Assembly: GCA_964058845.1 (NCBI GenBank)
Contig: CAXKVR010000001.1
Span: 682,001 to 746,000 of the forward strand
Source: Carex sylvatica
Lineage: Eukaryota; Streptophyta; Magnoliopsida; Poales; Cyperaceae
DNA length: 64,000 nt
Direction of reading: 5' to 3'
The notes below the pieces were generated by a model that saw nothing but the letters and a program-made list of their open reading frames with translations, did not search any database and was not told the DNA's origin. The position numbers were made by a program, and so were the translations under genes. Of the stretch, positions 22,683 to 33,431 are shown piece by piece; position 1 is the stretch's first letter; the number at the start of each line of letters is the position of its first letter.

Positions 22683-23126
22683 TATATTATGTTACATTAC
22701 AAATGTTTGTATATGGATAAAATTAAAAATGTTGGTATTGCTTGACGGTGAAGCCATTAATTAAGAATATTGTTGTCCTCTTTCATTTAGGTCTAAAAAA
22801 TACATCTAATACTCAATGGTATTAGTTTGTTATTTACAGCTCATGTTTTACCTGACTCATAGTAATTACTCTCATGTTCTATATTAAATTGTTGGTATAT
22901 ACCATAGCGCACAGATACAAATCTGATATGATTCTTTAGAATCACAGGACCCTGCTATTCTAAATCTACCCATTCATCTATTTGTAGATTCGTGCATAAA
23001 AAAATAAATGATTTTGAGATTTGTGCATTCCCAAAAATAAAGAGGTGGATTTAGAATCACATAATCCTACGATTCTTTTAGAATCACAGTAGATTTATTT
23101 CCATAGCACACATGCACGAGACCTCA

Positions 23127-23311
23127 TCTCTTTTCAGAAAGACATAGGTTCAATTTTCAAGAAGAACATCTGAAAAATACTAGGGTACGTACCGTACCGG
23201 AAAGCCTTTAATAAAAATGTCTCTTTTCAGAAAGACATAGGTTCAATTTTCAAGAAGAACATCTGAAAAATGCTAGGGTACGTACCGTACCGGAAAGCCT
23301 TTAATAAAAAT
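23127..23311. repeat. 93 bp tandem duplication in NLR-B intron
   Basis: The block starting TCTCTTTTCAGAAAGACATA and ending near CTTTAATAAAAATG occurs twice in a row with a period of 93 bp. Copy A has it once (about 1668-1752). Confidence 0.8.
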
Positions 23312-24274
23312 GAAAATAAAAATTGCATGCAGTCTCATTACAAAAATATGACTTTTAAAGTAATTCACAACTCATTAATCAAGATTAGTGATATTAGGCG
23401 TCTAGTTTCCAATTTAAGATTTAAATATTTTTTAAACGATATTAAGCAAATTAGGCAAGTGCAAGATGCTCCATATTCTACATTGTATTAGCTTCCTTTT
23501 TTAAGCAAGCGCAGTACGCTGAAAATGACAGTGTTGTGTGAAAAGTTACAAATTAATTAATTTGAAATCCATATGAAACTATCATTTATGTATATTAGAA
23601 TTTAGAAGACTAGACTTCCATCCTTCTTTAAAGAAAAGAAAACAAAGCTGTAGACATACTAATTACCAAAGCTAATTAGCCACATTTTTTTTTTTTTTTT
23701 TTTGTCAAATAAAAAATATCGGGCTATCTTAGTGCTCCACTCTTTCCAAAATTTTGTTGTCAATTATGAATTTCTTGATGTACTATTATATCTTGTTTGG
23801 ATGAAAGAGAGAGGAAGAGTAGTAAGACAAGATAAAGAAAATTTAATAAATTGTTCTTACTTGATTGAAAATTTAATAGATTTGTAAGGTAAATAGAGGT
23901 TATTATTTTAGCTTTAATCATCTAAAGCTTTTATTGTTTTACTATTCAAATTATAAGGTAATTTAAAATTTTATTGATGAGTATAGTAAATAGAGGTTAT
24001 TCTTTTAACTTCATGGAATCTTCTAAAGCTCTTATTTTTTATTTTTTACTTTTCAAATTATGGTGTAACGATAGAACACAAGATCAATCAAATAAGAGAA
24101 TGAAAAAAATAGTAACTTATAAATTCTGTTTTCTTTAATTTTCATTCGCTCCTATCTGTAGTTTACAATTAAACTATGAATATATTATTATAATTTTTCA
24201 AAAAAAATCTTAGTAAGCAAACATTTTTCTATAATATATATAGATGTATATATATATTAAATTAAACAATGAAT

Positions 24275-24603
24275 CTAATATAAAATTGATTGTTCCTAAG
24301 GTCACGTGCAAGTAAGTCATTTTTCAATTTTCATAGTCCAAAAAATCAATCCAAACCATTAGATGTGATCTCTATATTAAAATGTGCTTCTGGTTTTACA
24401 ATTTTGTTAAATCACTGTTGGATCAACGATTTTCAAAGTGGCTTAATAAATAGTAAAAAAAATCAGAAAAATGTAAAATTTAATCTCCAAGTACATTTTA
24501 ATATAGAGATCACATCTAATAGTTTGGATCAACTTTTTGGACTTTGAAAATTGAAAAACAACTTAGTTGCACGGGACCTCATGAACAATCTATTTGATAT
24601 TAG
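24275..24603. mobile_element. Palindromic MITE, end type 1 (copy B intron)
   Basis: Ortholog of 2844-3172, with the same arms and the same internal deletion of the left half-core. It confirms insertion before the NLR duplication. Confidence 0.7.
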
Positions 24604-24611
24604 CCAACTAT

Positions 24612-24630
<19 letters not shown>

Positions 24631-24662
<32 letters not shown>

Positions 24663-25092
24663 GAGCTACGGTGAGCTATAGAGTAAAACACGTTTATACT
24701 CCACACAATATCTTTATTTTCAAAGTTCAAATAGCCGATTCGAATTCCAACATGTTCTTCATAATAAAATATGCTTGGAAACTAACTTTTACATTTTTTT
24801 GAAATTTTTTTACTATTTATTAAGCCACTTTGAAAATCTGAAAATTCGGCTGAACAGTGAAAAACAGTAAAAATTTCTAGACCACCGGATTGGCGATTTT
24901 CAAAGTGACTTAATAAATAGTAAAAAAATTCCAAAAAATGTAAAATTTGGTCTCCAAGCACATTTCAATATGGAGATCATGTTGAGCGATTTGGATCGGT
25001 TGTTTGAATTTTCAAAATGAAATTTTTTTGCCATGGAGTAAAAAACATGTGTTACTCTATAGCTCACCATAGCTCATCTCTCTCTATATATA
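24631..25092. mobile_element. Palindromic MITE, end type 2 (copy B intron)
   Basis: Ortholog of 3192-3640. The left border is an expanded (TA)n(GA)n tract (24,612-24,660), longer than in copy A. Confidence 0.7.
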
Positions 25093-25163
25093 TTCTTTTA
25101 AACCAAGGGAGGCTAAAGTGCCACCCTGCCCTTGACTCCTAAATACAGTACTTTACGCATTCT

Positions 25164-25189
<26 letters not shown>

Positions 25190-25205
<16 letters not shown>

Positions 25206-25640
25206 GTTGGCTACTATGCTTATATAAGCATATCCCCACATATGCTTATAACTCATTTTTGTATTTTCAATATCCAAATGGTCGATCGGAACCGTTCATC
25301 TTGTTCTCCATATTAATATGTTCTTGGAGACTAAATTTTACATTTTTATGAATTTATTTACTATTTATTAAGCTAATTTGAAAATCTCTGATCCAACGGT
25401 GGCTTCTGATTTTACTGTTTTGTTAAGCCACCGTTGGATCAGCGATTTTCAAAGTGGCTTAATAAATAGCATAAAAATTCAGAAAAATGTAAAATTTAGT
25501 CTCCAAGAACATATTAATATGGAGAACAAGATGAACGGTTCAGATCGACCATTTGAACATTAAAAACACAAAAATGAGTTATAAACATATGTGGGGATAT
25601 GCTTATATAAGCATAGTAGCCAACCTCTCTCTATATATAT
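25190..25640. mobile_element. Palindromic MITE, end type 4, copy 2 (only in copy B)
   Basis: Same arms as 17,174-17,622 (GGTTGGCTACTATGCTTA). It lies inside a TA microsatellite that in copy A (about 3713-3735) is uninterrupted. Copy A is therefore the empty site, and this insertion happened after the duplication. Confidence 0.85.
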
Positions 25641-26787
25641 ATAGATAGATAGATAGATCTACATATGTCAAATATCAAACTTCTAACCATGTTAGTGACA
25701 ATCATGCAACGTTATATCTAACTCTATGAAACATTGACAAACAACAAAATATATATTTTTCATTCTTTTCTGTAACAAATAATCTGTTGCCAAAAAGTTT
25801 GTAATTGAGTTTCCACAATTTCTTCTATAATTAACGATGATAACATATGTAAGCCACGAAGAATAGCGGGTCATCAAAAAAATATATTGCTGTACCTTTT
25901 TCTAAGGTAAAACTTAATTTTAATTCCTTTCAGCGAAGATCAGAGCATTCTACACACCTGAGCGTACACTTACATTTTCGCCAAATGGCACAAGCATTCA
26001 ATGATATACAAATATAAAGAAGTTTGTTTACAAAATTACTTAAATATGACTTCTCTTTTCGACTTGTTCTCCCAAGAGAAACAAAATGAAAATGGTTTAG
26101 TAATATCGAATTATTCCCTGCATGTTCAACACGGTCTATCTTCTACAAACTATACAAGTTCTATAATATCTAGCTAAATGTTAATAATATCTAACTATCT
26201 ATTAAGAGATACCAAATAATAGTTAGGTCCAACATATTTGTTCAAATTAATTTATATTATTTAAAAAATATATTTTTATTAAATCGATTATTTGAAAGCT
26301 AGCCGTAAAATAACTTTTGCACTATTGAACTCCGTTCTATTTGTTTTGTTTCAGTTGGCAAATGTTAAGGAGGAGTGCATGAATACGGAAAATGTTATTT
26401 AGTTGCGCTGCGATCGAAATGCTACATAAATTGTCTAAGTTTGTAGATGGGTAAGGGTAAGAATTTCTAACAGACAATATTTCTTTGAGGTACAATCCAT
26501 GACCTTTATGCATTAATTAGAAGATACTAAATTTCATGCAAATATTCTTATATAGAGTAAAATCTATTTGGTATTATCAATGAAAATTACTTCTTTTTTT
26601 AATCTTGGGAGAATGGTGGAATTAGGGAAGTAAAAAGGAGATCATGTGTGTATCGGACACATATTGAATTGGGAGGGAGTTATAATTTTGGTATGAATGT
26701 GATGAGACTGAGCTGGACCAAAAATACATCATGATCTTTTTTATACCTGACAAGTACCTTCAAAGTTAGAACTGAAAAGGGATGTAC

Positions 26788-27573
26788 CTTTGCACGAGCT
26801 CTTCAAGGCATTTCTCAGCTCTGTCCTCCATTGTTCCACCTCTACCTTCCGGGATGAATTCGTCAGCCATCCACATTCCAGTAAGGTGCCTTCCCGAAAT
26901 CCTATAATCTTCAGGAAAGGCAGCAAAATAAAGAAAACATGATTTGAGATGGTCTGGCAAGTCTTCGTAACTCTTGGCTAGGATCTTCATGCACTTCTCC
27001 CCATCTTCATTTCTCCAATCCATGGTCTCCTCCACTTTGCTCCAAGCACTGTAGGTGCGATCTCTCCTTGTGAGGATACCACCTAGCACAATCAATGCCA
27101 AGGGTAGCCCACTGCATTTTTCCGTTAATCTTTTGGCGATTTCCAAGAGATCACCAGGGTAGTCCCTAGGTTGTATATGTTGTTGAAAAGCCCTTCTGAA
27201 GAGGAGAGCAAGGCCCTCAGCATCGGTTAGATAACCAATTTTTTGTATATCTGTATTGCAATCGGCCGCTTTAGCAACATCCAGTTTTCTGGTGGTAATT
27301 ATCACACGGCTCTCATTGTTCTGATCAGGTAATGCTTTTTCCAATTGCTCCCAAAGATCAGTGTGCCAGACATCATCTAGGATAATTAAGTATCTCTTGC
27401 GTCTCAACGAGCTCTTGAGCATCAGCACTAAATCCCCATCTGTTATGGGTGGATTTTTATTTTTCATTTGAGGTTCAATTGAGTAAAGAATTTCTCTCCA
27501 GAGATCATTTAAATCGTACTTTTGAGAAATTGACAGCCATGCCCTACAATGGAAGTGCCTCTCCAATTCCGCA
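26788..27573 (-). CDS. NLR copy B, exon 2: NB-ARC and winged helix
   Basis: Same length (786 bp) and phases as in copy A. The acceptor TGCAG ends at 27,574 and the donor GT is at 26,787-26,786. Motifs by residue of the 905 aa product are RNBS-A from 207, kinase-2 LIILDDVW with DDVW at 270-273, RNBS-B SRVIITTR, GLPLAL at 359-364, and RNBS-D beginning at C416 (CFLYFAAFPED). Before GLPL it has CSG where copy A has CGG. ADP/ATP exchange in this module switches the receptor on in the family. All catalytic motifs are present, so it should be competent. Confidence 0.9.
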
Positions 27574-28498
27574 CTGCATGTGGTTACAAGAATACATTGG
27601 TTACATCAAGAAAAAAACAGTCCAAAGAGAATATTTTTATTGTACAGTAAAGCGGTCCAAAGGGAATACATTTATTGTACAATTTTTTTTCCATGTTACA
27701 GGATTGATTAATTATCTGTATTTTTAAGAAGATTTGGACTACATAATGTAAGGAGAAGACTAATTTAATCAAGTCTTTGTGCAAAAATTACCATGAAGCT
27801 AAGAAAATTACCATCTCTTAAATTCTATTAACCAAAACAGAGTAACTAATTTTTATTAAGGCGTAAATATTACAGTTATTATTTATGGAAAAAATTATCA
27901 GAATCATATGGGTGTAGTTGAGTAAAATTTCAGTATATTTTTTCATTAAACATTTCAGTATATTTATGTGCATGTTTACAGATCGTCATAATTTAATTTT
28001 TCTCGATTCAATTAAATTACTAAACAATCCCTTTATATAACCCAGTGTTGCAAATAATGGTATGCGCTCGTCAAACGGACAAAGTACTGCCAAGTGATTA
28101 ATTGGGAATAATGGAGAATAATCGGCCGATTAGTCGGGAAAAGGCTTAACGGTTTGGTCACCGCCAACGATTAATCGGCCAATTATTCCCAATTATTGCC
28201 GATTTAGTTAATTTGTTAAACAGGGATTTTGTTCACCATTAAAAGGAAGTGACAGGACGCTCTAGTTAATAAATACGCATAAGGTAATTAATTACTAACA
28301 GTAATGAAGATTCATGACAAAAACTCCTCCTTCCTTGCGTGATAAAAAGAAATCTAAACAAATGATCTAATTAATTTGGACAGTTTTCTTACAAACGAGT
28401 TGGTTTGGGATTTAATTTTCTTGTTAAAAAAATCTAAAAAAAGAAATCACAAACTTTTACGCAATTCATATAAATTAAAACATAGATAGCACATGCAC
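27574..28498 (-). other. Intron 1 of NLR copy B
   Basis: A 925 bp intron, colinear with copy A intron 1. In the stretches I compared it differs from copy A by roughly 2%, less than the neighbouring coding exon 2. It contains the same small inverted repeat near 28,090-28,200. Confidence 0.6.
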
Positions 28499-29109
28499 CT
28501 TTTGTATACTTTTTGGGCTAAGGTGGTTTTGCCGAGGCCGCCAGTGCCCACAATCGAGAGCACCGTGCGCCTTGAAATGCTGCTATCAAGCAGCTGCTTA
28601 ATAATCTTGGCCTTGTCATCCTCAAGGCCAACAACTTCTGGATCATCAACCTTATCAGAAGGATCTAAATCATCAACATCATCGAGAGCATCAAGCTTAC
28701 TCTGAATTCCCAACTGGATTCCACGCTGCAAAATCCAATTGAGTTTTTGTGTGATGCCTTCGAGCTCTTTACGCATGCCGTGCTTGTATGTTTTATAGCT
28801 TCTTTTAACAGCCATCATCTTTTTTTTGAACCAGTTGGAACTTTCTGGACAGGTTTGTTCAATGTTAACCTGGAAGGTTTCAATCACACTATTTATTTTG
28901 TCGCCAATTTTTTTGACCAGGTCTAGCCACTCTGTTACCGATTCACTTGTGTTTCGCTTGGAATTGGCATCTCTTAGCAAAGCATGGATCAACCGAAGTT
29001 CCCGCTGCATCTGTTCAATCTGCTCACGCACATCCTTCAGTTCTTGAGCTTTATTAATCAAGGCATCAGCAAGCTTGCCCAACAAATAGCTCACAGTTGC
29101 CTCTGCCAT
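28499..29109 (-). CDS. NLR copy B, exon 1: coiled-coil domain and P-loop
   Basis: Starts at ATG 29,109 (MAEATVSYLLGKLADALINK) and encodes 203 residues. The P-loop GTGGLGKTT is at residues 188-196 and the donor GT at 28,498-28,497. It is two codons shorter than copy A. The first 150 residues differ from copy A at about 30 positions, but the last 55 residues, including the P-loop, are identical. It has NSVIETF in place of the EDVID-type motif. With the other exons it predicts a 905 aa protein, a normal CNL length. Confidence 0.9.
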
Positions 29110-29312
29110 GTATTTTCGATTGTGGGAAGGTCTTCCTTTCTCTCTTTTTTTTCCCCTTGTGCTGGGAGGTGGGTTGAAAATGATTTAGCTTTGTTCTTTG
29201 TTCTTGGGGATGATTAGTAGATGTACATGGGATGGTTATATTTAGAGACTTAGAGAGCTTGATTTAAGTCTAAATTAGACAAAAAGGAAAACATAAAGGA
29301 TAAGCTAGCATA

Positions 29313-29515
29313 CTAGCCATGGTTCTGAAATTTGGAATCGGAATCGGTATTGGGTTTTTAACTGTGAAATCGGAATCGGAAGAATTGGCCGGAATCGAAA
29401 AAATCGGATCAGTAACTCATGTGTTTTTGGTAGAACCTTGTTTTGTAGCCAAAAAGTACGAAAAAATTGATAAAAATAATTTGTAAAAAAACTAGACAAA
29501 AAATAATATATATAT
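29313..29515. repeat. GGAATCGGAATCGG-type repeat fragment, copy 1
   Basis: Starts CATGGTTCTGAAATTTGG and is followed by repeated GGAATCGGAATCGG. It closely resembles 54,372-54,560. The edge coincides with the point where NLR copies A and B stop matching. It resembles one end of an hAT-type MITE, but its other end is not recognised. Confidence 0.5.
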
Positions 29516-29517
29516 AT

Positions 29518-29921
29518 AGTAAGGCTACCATACATTGCAATGCATATGCATCTTTATAAATCACCGGATTAGAAATCCAAATGACCGATCCAAACCATTC
29601 ATCTCATTCTCCATATTAATAAGTGCTACAAGACCAAATTTTACATTTTTTGTAATTTTTTTTATTATTTATTAAGGCACTTTGAAAATCACTGATCCAA
29701 TGGTGCCTTTTGATTTTACTGTTACCGTTGGATTAGTAATTTTCAAAGTGGCTTAATAAATAGTAAAAATTTCCAAAAAATGTAAAATTTGGTCTCCAAG
29801 CACATATTAATATGGAGAACGAGATGAACAGTTTGGATCAGTCATTTGGATTTTGAATCCGGTGATTTATAGTTCAATACACAAAAATGCTTATGCATTG
29901 CAATGTATGGTGGACTTACTC
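29518..29921. mobile_element. Palindromic MITE, end type 6
   Basis: Palindrome of about 400 bp with arms built on CCATACATTGCAATGCAT and the complement, then AATCACCGGATT / AATCCGGTGATT, then the shared core (GACCAAATTTTACATTTTTT and its mirror). The edge is (CT)n(TA)n. Confidence 0.75.
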
Positions 29922-29959
29922 TCTCTCTCTCTCTATATGTATATATATATATAGAGAGA

Positions 29960-30388
29960 GAGAGAGTGACTAATATGTTTTCGTATGCATATGGGCCGAA
30001 ATACATACGAGTCAAATTTAAAATTTCAAAATCCAAAAAGTCGATCTAAACTGTTCATCTTGTTCCCCATATTAATATGTGCTTGGAGACCAAATTTTAC
30101 ATTTTTCTAAATTTTTTTACTATTTATTAAGTCACTTTGAAACTTGTTGATCCAACAGTGACTGCTGATTTTACTGTTTTGTTAAGCCACCATCGGATCA
30201 ACAAGTTTCAAAGTGGCTTAATAAATAGTAAAAAATTCAGAAAAATGTAAAATTTGGTCTCGAAGCACATATTAATATTGAGAACAAGATTAACGGTTCA
30301 GATCGACTTTTTGGATTTTAAAATTTTAAATTTGGCTAGTATGTATTTCGACCCATATGCATACGAAAATATATTAGCCACTATATAT
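29960..30388. mobile_element. Palindromic MITE, end type 7
   Basis: Palindrome of about 420 bp with arms AGTGACTAATATGTTTTCGT and TACGAAAATATATTAGCCACT, an inner TATGCATATGGGCCGAAATA, and the shared core. It abuts the end-type-6 element across a 40 bp (CT)n(TA)n(GA)n spacer. Confidence 0.75.
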
Positions 30389-31105
30389 ATATATATATAT
30401 ATTGGAATCCTTGAATTAATGCCCAATGAGATGAGTCATGAGTCAATTAATTAATGGCGTGTGGAATCAAATTAGAAAAGCGACGTTTTTCTACGGAAAT
30501 TTAATGAATCCAACAATACGTACATATATATTGATTGCTTAACAAAATAAGTCCTACTCCTCAACATTTAAAATGCATGGTATTAAAAATGATTGGTACC
30601 ATGCAATTAATTGTCAGTAATCTAACTAGACTAACCCAATTTAATTTGGTGAATTCAATAATTAATGCAGGTTTCGCGAGTTCAAACAACATCACTCGTG
30701 AAGTAGATCGGTTTGAATGGTTTGAATTTATTTTTTGAGGATTGATAGAGTTTGGAGTTAAACTCACACTAGTTTTAATATTCAAAAAGTAATAGTATAC
30801 ATTCTGCAAACAAAAAAAGAAATATGACTTGATCTATATCCGGAATTCATCAATTAATTATAACCAACAAAATGTATGGATTCATTGTGTTTCATTGCAC
30901 ATGTAAATTCTACCATGAAATAGGCCGTTATTCTAATATTAATTACAAGTAGTGTTTACTAAAACACAAATTAATTAGTGTTCACGAACAATATGTTAGA
31001 CAATTATATCAGTAATGTAATGCAGGATTTTCTATGATCAATAATTAATCAACCAAAGTTACACAACCATGGTACTTAACTGTGGAGAATTGATGTCTTT
31101 TTTGG
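30389..31105. other. Intergenic DNA, nothing recognised
   Basis: AT-rich. The two overlapping ORFs near 30,535-30,809 lie on opposite strands and have no recognisable content. Confidence 0.35.
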
Positions 31106-31739
31106 GCCTGTTCGGCAGAAAAAAAATTAACGGGAAATCAAATGGAACCTTGATATTTCCCTATAGCGTTAGGCTGCCACTTTTTCTCCCCAAAACCACC
31201 CACCAGTTTTCCTCCGATTTTTTCCGTCTAAGTTAAAATTGTTGAGAAAAATAAAATTAAGTCTGACTCAATTTTCATTTTCTCAAATTGCACGGCGCAC
31301 TGCTTATATATATACTTCCTTTCTCCTCAAATAATAAATACGTCTTCATCAAAGAGATTTTGAAATTATATTATGAAATATATACAAGATTCTTCAACAG
31401 CAACGTATAAGCATAACACTTCTGATTTAAGGAAAAATATATATATTTTACTAAATAATAATAAATACAGGAAATTATATTATGTTATATTATATTTATT
31501 TATTTAATTTAATTATTTATAATTTATTAAAAAAGAAAATTGTATAGTATCAAACATTTTAGAAAGAAAAATATGATTTCCTTCAATTAAACTCACGGTA
31601 CGACCGAACGCTTATTTCAGCATATTCCCCTAATTATTCATGTGCATACCTATACTCATGTGTTCCCGCTTTTCTAAAAGTGAATTCTCATTCTCATCAC
31701 ATCTCATTCCGTGTAATTCCGTAACATCTGAGCAGGCCC
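31106..31739. mobile_element. Possible MITE with GGGCCTG termini
   Basis: Left end GGGCCTGTTCGGCAG and right end CTGAGCAGGCCC are imperfect inverted repeats bounding about 634 bp with no coding content. The ends resemble PIF/Harbinger or hAT MITE termini, but I could not find a convincing target duplication, so the class is open. Confidence 0.4.
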
Positions 31740-31857
31740 TTCATGTGGATCGCCTTTGGAATAATGCAAGATGGGTCTTCTAAAGGTACATTTCATCCCT
31801 AAACTTGTTAATGTAGAATTATGCAATATAGAGAAGGCCTATAAGATGAATGATTTA

Positions 31858-32120
31858 CGGCCATTTTTATTAATACCTTAAAAAAAAAATATTTAACAAT
31901 ACCCCTGTGGGCTGTTTTTTTTTATTTATACCCCGACTGCCAGGCCCACAGACGGTCCATATATTGAAGCACCCCCTCCCCCCCCACAGGAGGTTCTCTT
32001 CCTAAGCAAACCGCACCCCCCCCAAACGGGCGGTCCACTATGCATCAATTATCCCACCCGTGAACCCCTCTCTCCCTCTTCTCTACCTCATTCTGAACCA
32101 AAAAGGAAAAAAAAAAAGAC
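31858..32120. repeat. MULE left terminal inverted repeat
   Basis: About 260 bp matching the right end in inverse orientation, including CCATATATTGAAGC, GCGGTCCACTATGCATC and CTCATTCTGAACC. C runs at about 31,970-31,990 and 32,010-32,020 vary in length between the two arms. Confidence 0.8.
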
Positions 32121-32277
32121 GAATTGCTGAGCACTCTTGATCCGTCAATTAGAAAAAATATTTGTTAGTTACGACATAATTAGAAGATTAAGCAATTTCA
32201 TCGGAACCGTCTCCTCTAAGTTATAATGTATCTATTTCATCATTTTTAAAACGCAATTCTAAAATCATCTCACAACA

Positions 32278-32340
32278 GACCGCCTGTGGCAGAGGCGGTC
32301 TGCTATGGTCCTGACCGCCTCTGCCACGGACGGTCCAATA
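32278..32340. repeat. Short GC-rich inverted repeat
   Basis: ACCGCCTGTGGCAGAGGCGG and the complementary CCGCCTCTGCCACGGACGGT are about 15 bp apart near the left end of the MULE. The hairpin could mark a 3' end of the transposase transcript, but this is uncertain. Confidence 0.45.
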
Positions 32341-32652
32341 GGGATGCCTATTTATTCGGTTTCTCTCTCTCTCCTCACTCCAAATTCATTATATCACCCA
32401 CTTCAGAGTCAGATAGAAGGGAGAAAGACCTGAAGGCGATTTTCTTGCCGATTTTGGGCGATTTTCTATGCGACTGCAGCTACAGGTAAATTAAATAATT
32501 TTTCAAATATTATTTTGTTATTGTATAATTAGTGTATATTTGTTTTATTGTTGAACATGATGGACATTAGCAAAAGATGTACTGAGGATGCCAAATGTCA
32601 CTGTAAAGAAATATTTTTTTTAAAAAGATTTGGTATCCAATTATCTACTGAA

Positions 32653-32673
32653 CCCCCCCCCCCCCCCCCCCCC
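32653..32673. repeat. 21-base poly-C tract
   Basis: Homopolymer inside the MULE, downstream of the transposase on the minus strand. Its length is probably unstable. Confidence 0.9.
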
Positions 32674-32775
32674 ATGCTGATCGGGATAAGAATGGAAAGA
32701 TCCACCCCAAGTGGAAGTAAGGTAATCGGTACGATACATGTCAGCAACATAGTGATCCTCACAGTAGTTCCTTAC

Positions 32776-33426
32776 TTAGCATACCGCCATTACGTGACTA
32801 CAGGGTATGTGATTTAGTTGGGGTCCTTGGCATGTACAGGTTACCGCCCTGGCATCTCCGAATTTAACCATGCACTTTGAAGCCCTCTTCACAAACTCCA
32901 TAGTGCCATCTGGTTTGCGGCTGGTAGGAACGTATTCATTTAGATTTTGCACTTTGAATTCTGTACCATCATTACCCATCGGGATCACGTTCATAGTTGC
33001 ACCTTTGTCTCTGTGTTGTCTTAGTTTCTCCTCCACCATTATTGAAAATGACTGTTTTATCCTTATTAATTATGCGGCCTTAGCATGCTGTTCTTGAAAC
33101 CAGGTATTCAACTTCTAGAATGTGTCTTCTACAACTGCAGCCACAGGCAACATTTGGCTCTGTTTGAATACTGCATTCAGCGACTCGGACCCATTGGTGG
33201 TCATAATTCTCCAACGCCAACCTCCATCATGGGATTGATATATTTTTTCGTATGCTGGATCTTCGTTGACATCTCAGGGATTATTTTTGCCGACCTTCAT
33301 TAAGTAGAGATTTACATTTGGCATGTACTACAGAAAAATAAGAAAATAAAATAATATAAGTAAACAATTGTACTAAAAAACCGTCTTCTAAAAATACAAT
33401 AATATATGTAAACAATTGAAATATAT
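32776..33426 (-). pseudogene. MULE transposase, C-terminal part with SWIM zinc finger
   Basis: On the minus strand, after an acceptor-like CTGTAG near 33,310, the frame reads WRIMTTNGSESLNAVFK and VAAVVEDTF, a hallmark of plant MULE transposases. It then continues from 33,039 with VEEKLRQHRDKGATMNV to the SWIM finger CTCQGPQLNHIPCSHVMAVC (CxC...CxH). In-frame stops interrupt the first block. It ends shortly after the SWIM motif, earlier than usual. Confidence 0.75.
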
Positions 33427-33431
33427 ATACC

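Larger units (their letters stand above)
21279..26787 (-). other. Intron 2 of NLR copy B
   Basis: A 5.5 kb intron, colinear with that of copy A. It is longer because of a Helitron (21,563-22,682), a 93 bp tandem duplication (23,127-23,311), one extra palindromic MITE (about 25,190-25,640) and about 165 bp at 25,864-26,030 that copy A lacks. It lacks about 134 bp present in copy A at 1971-2103. No coding content. Confidence 0.75.
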
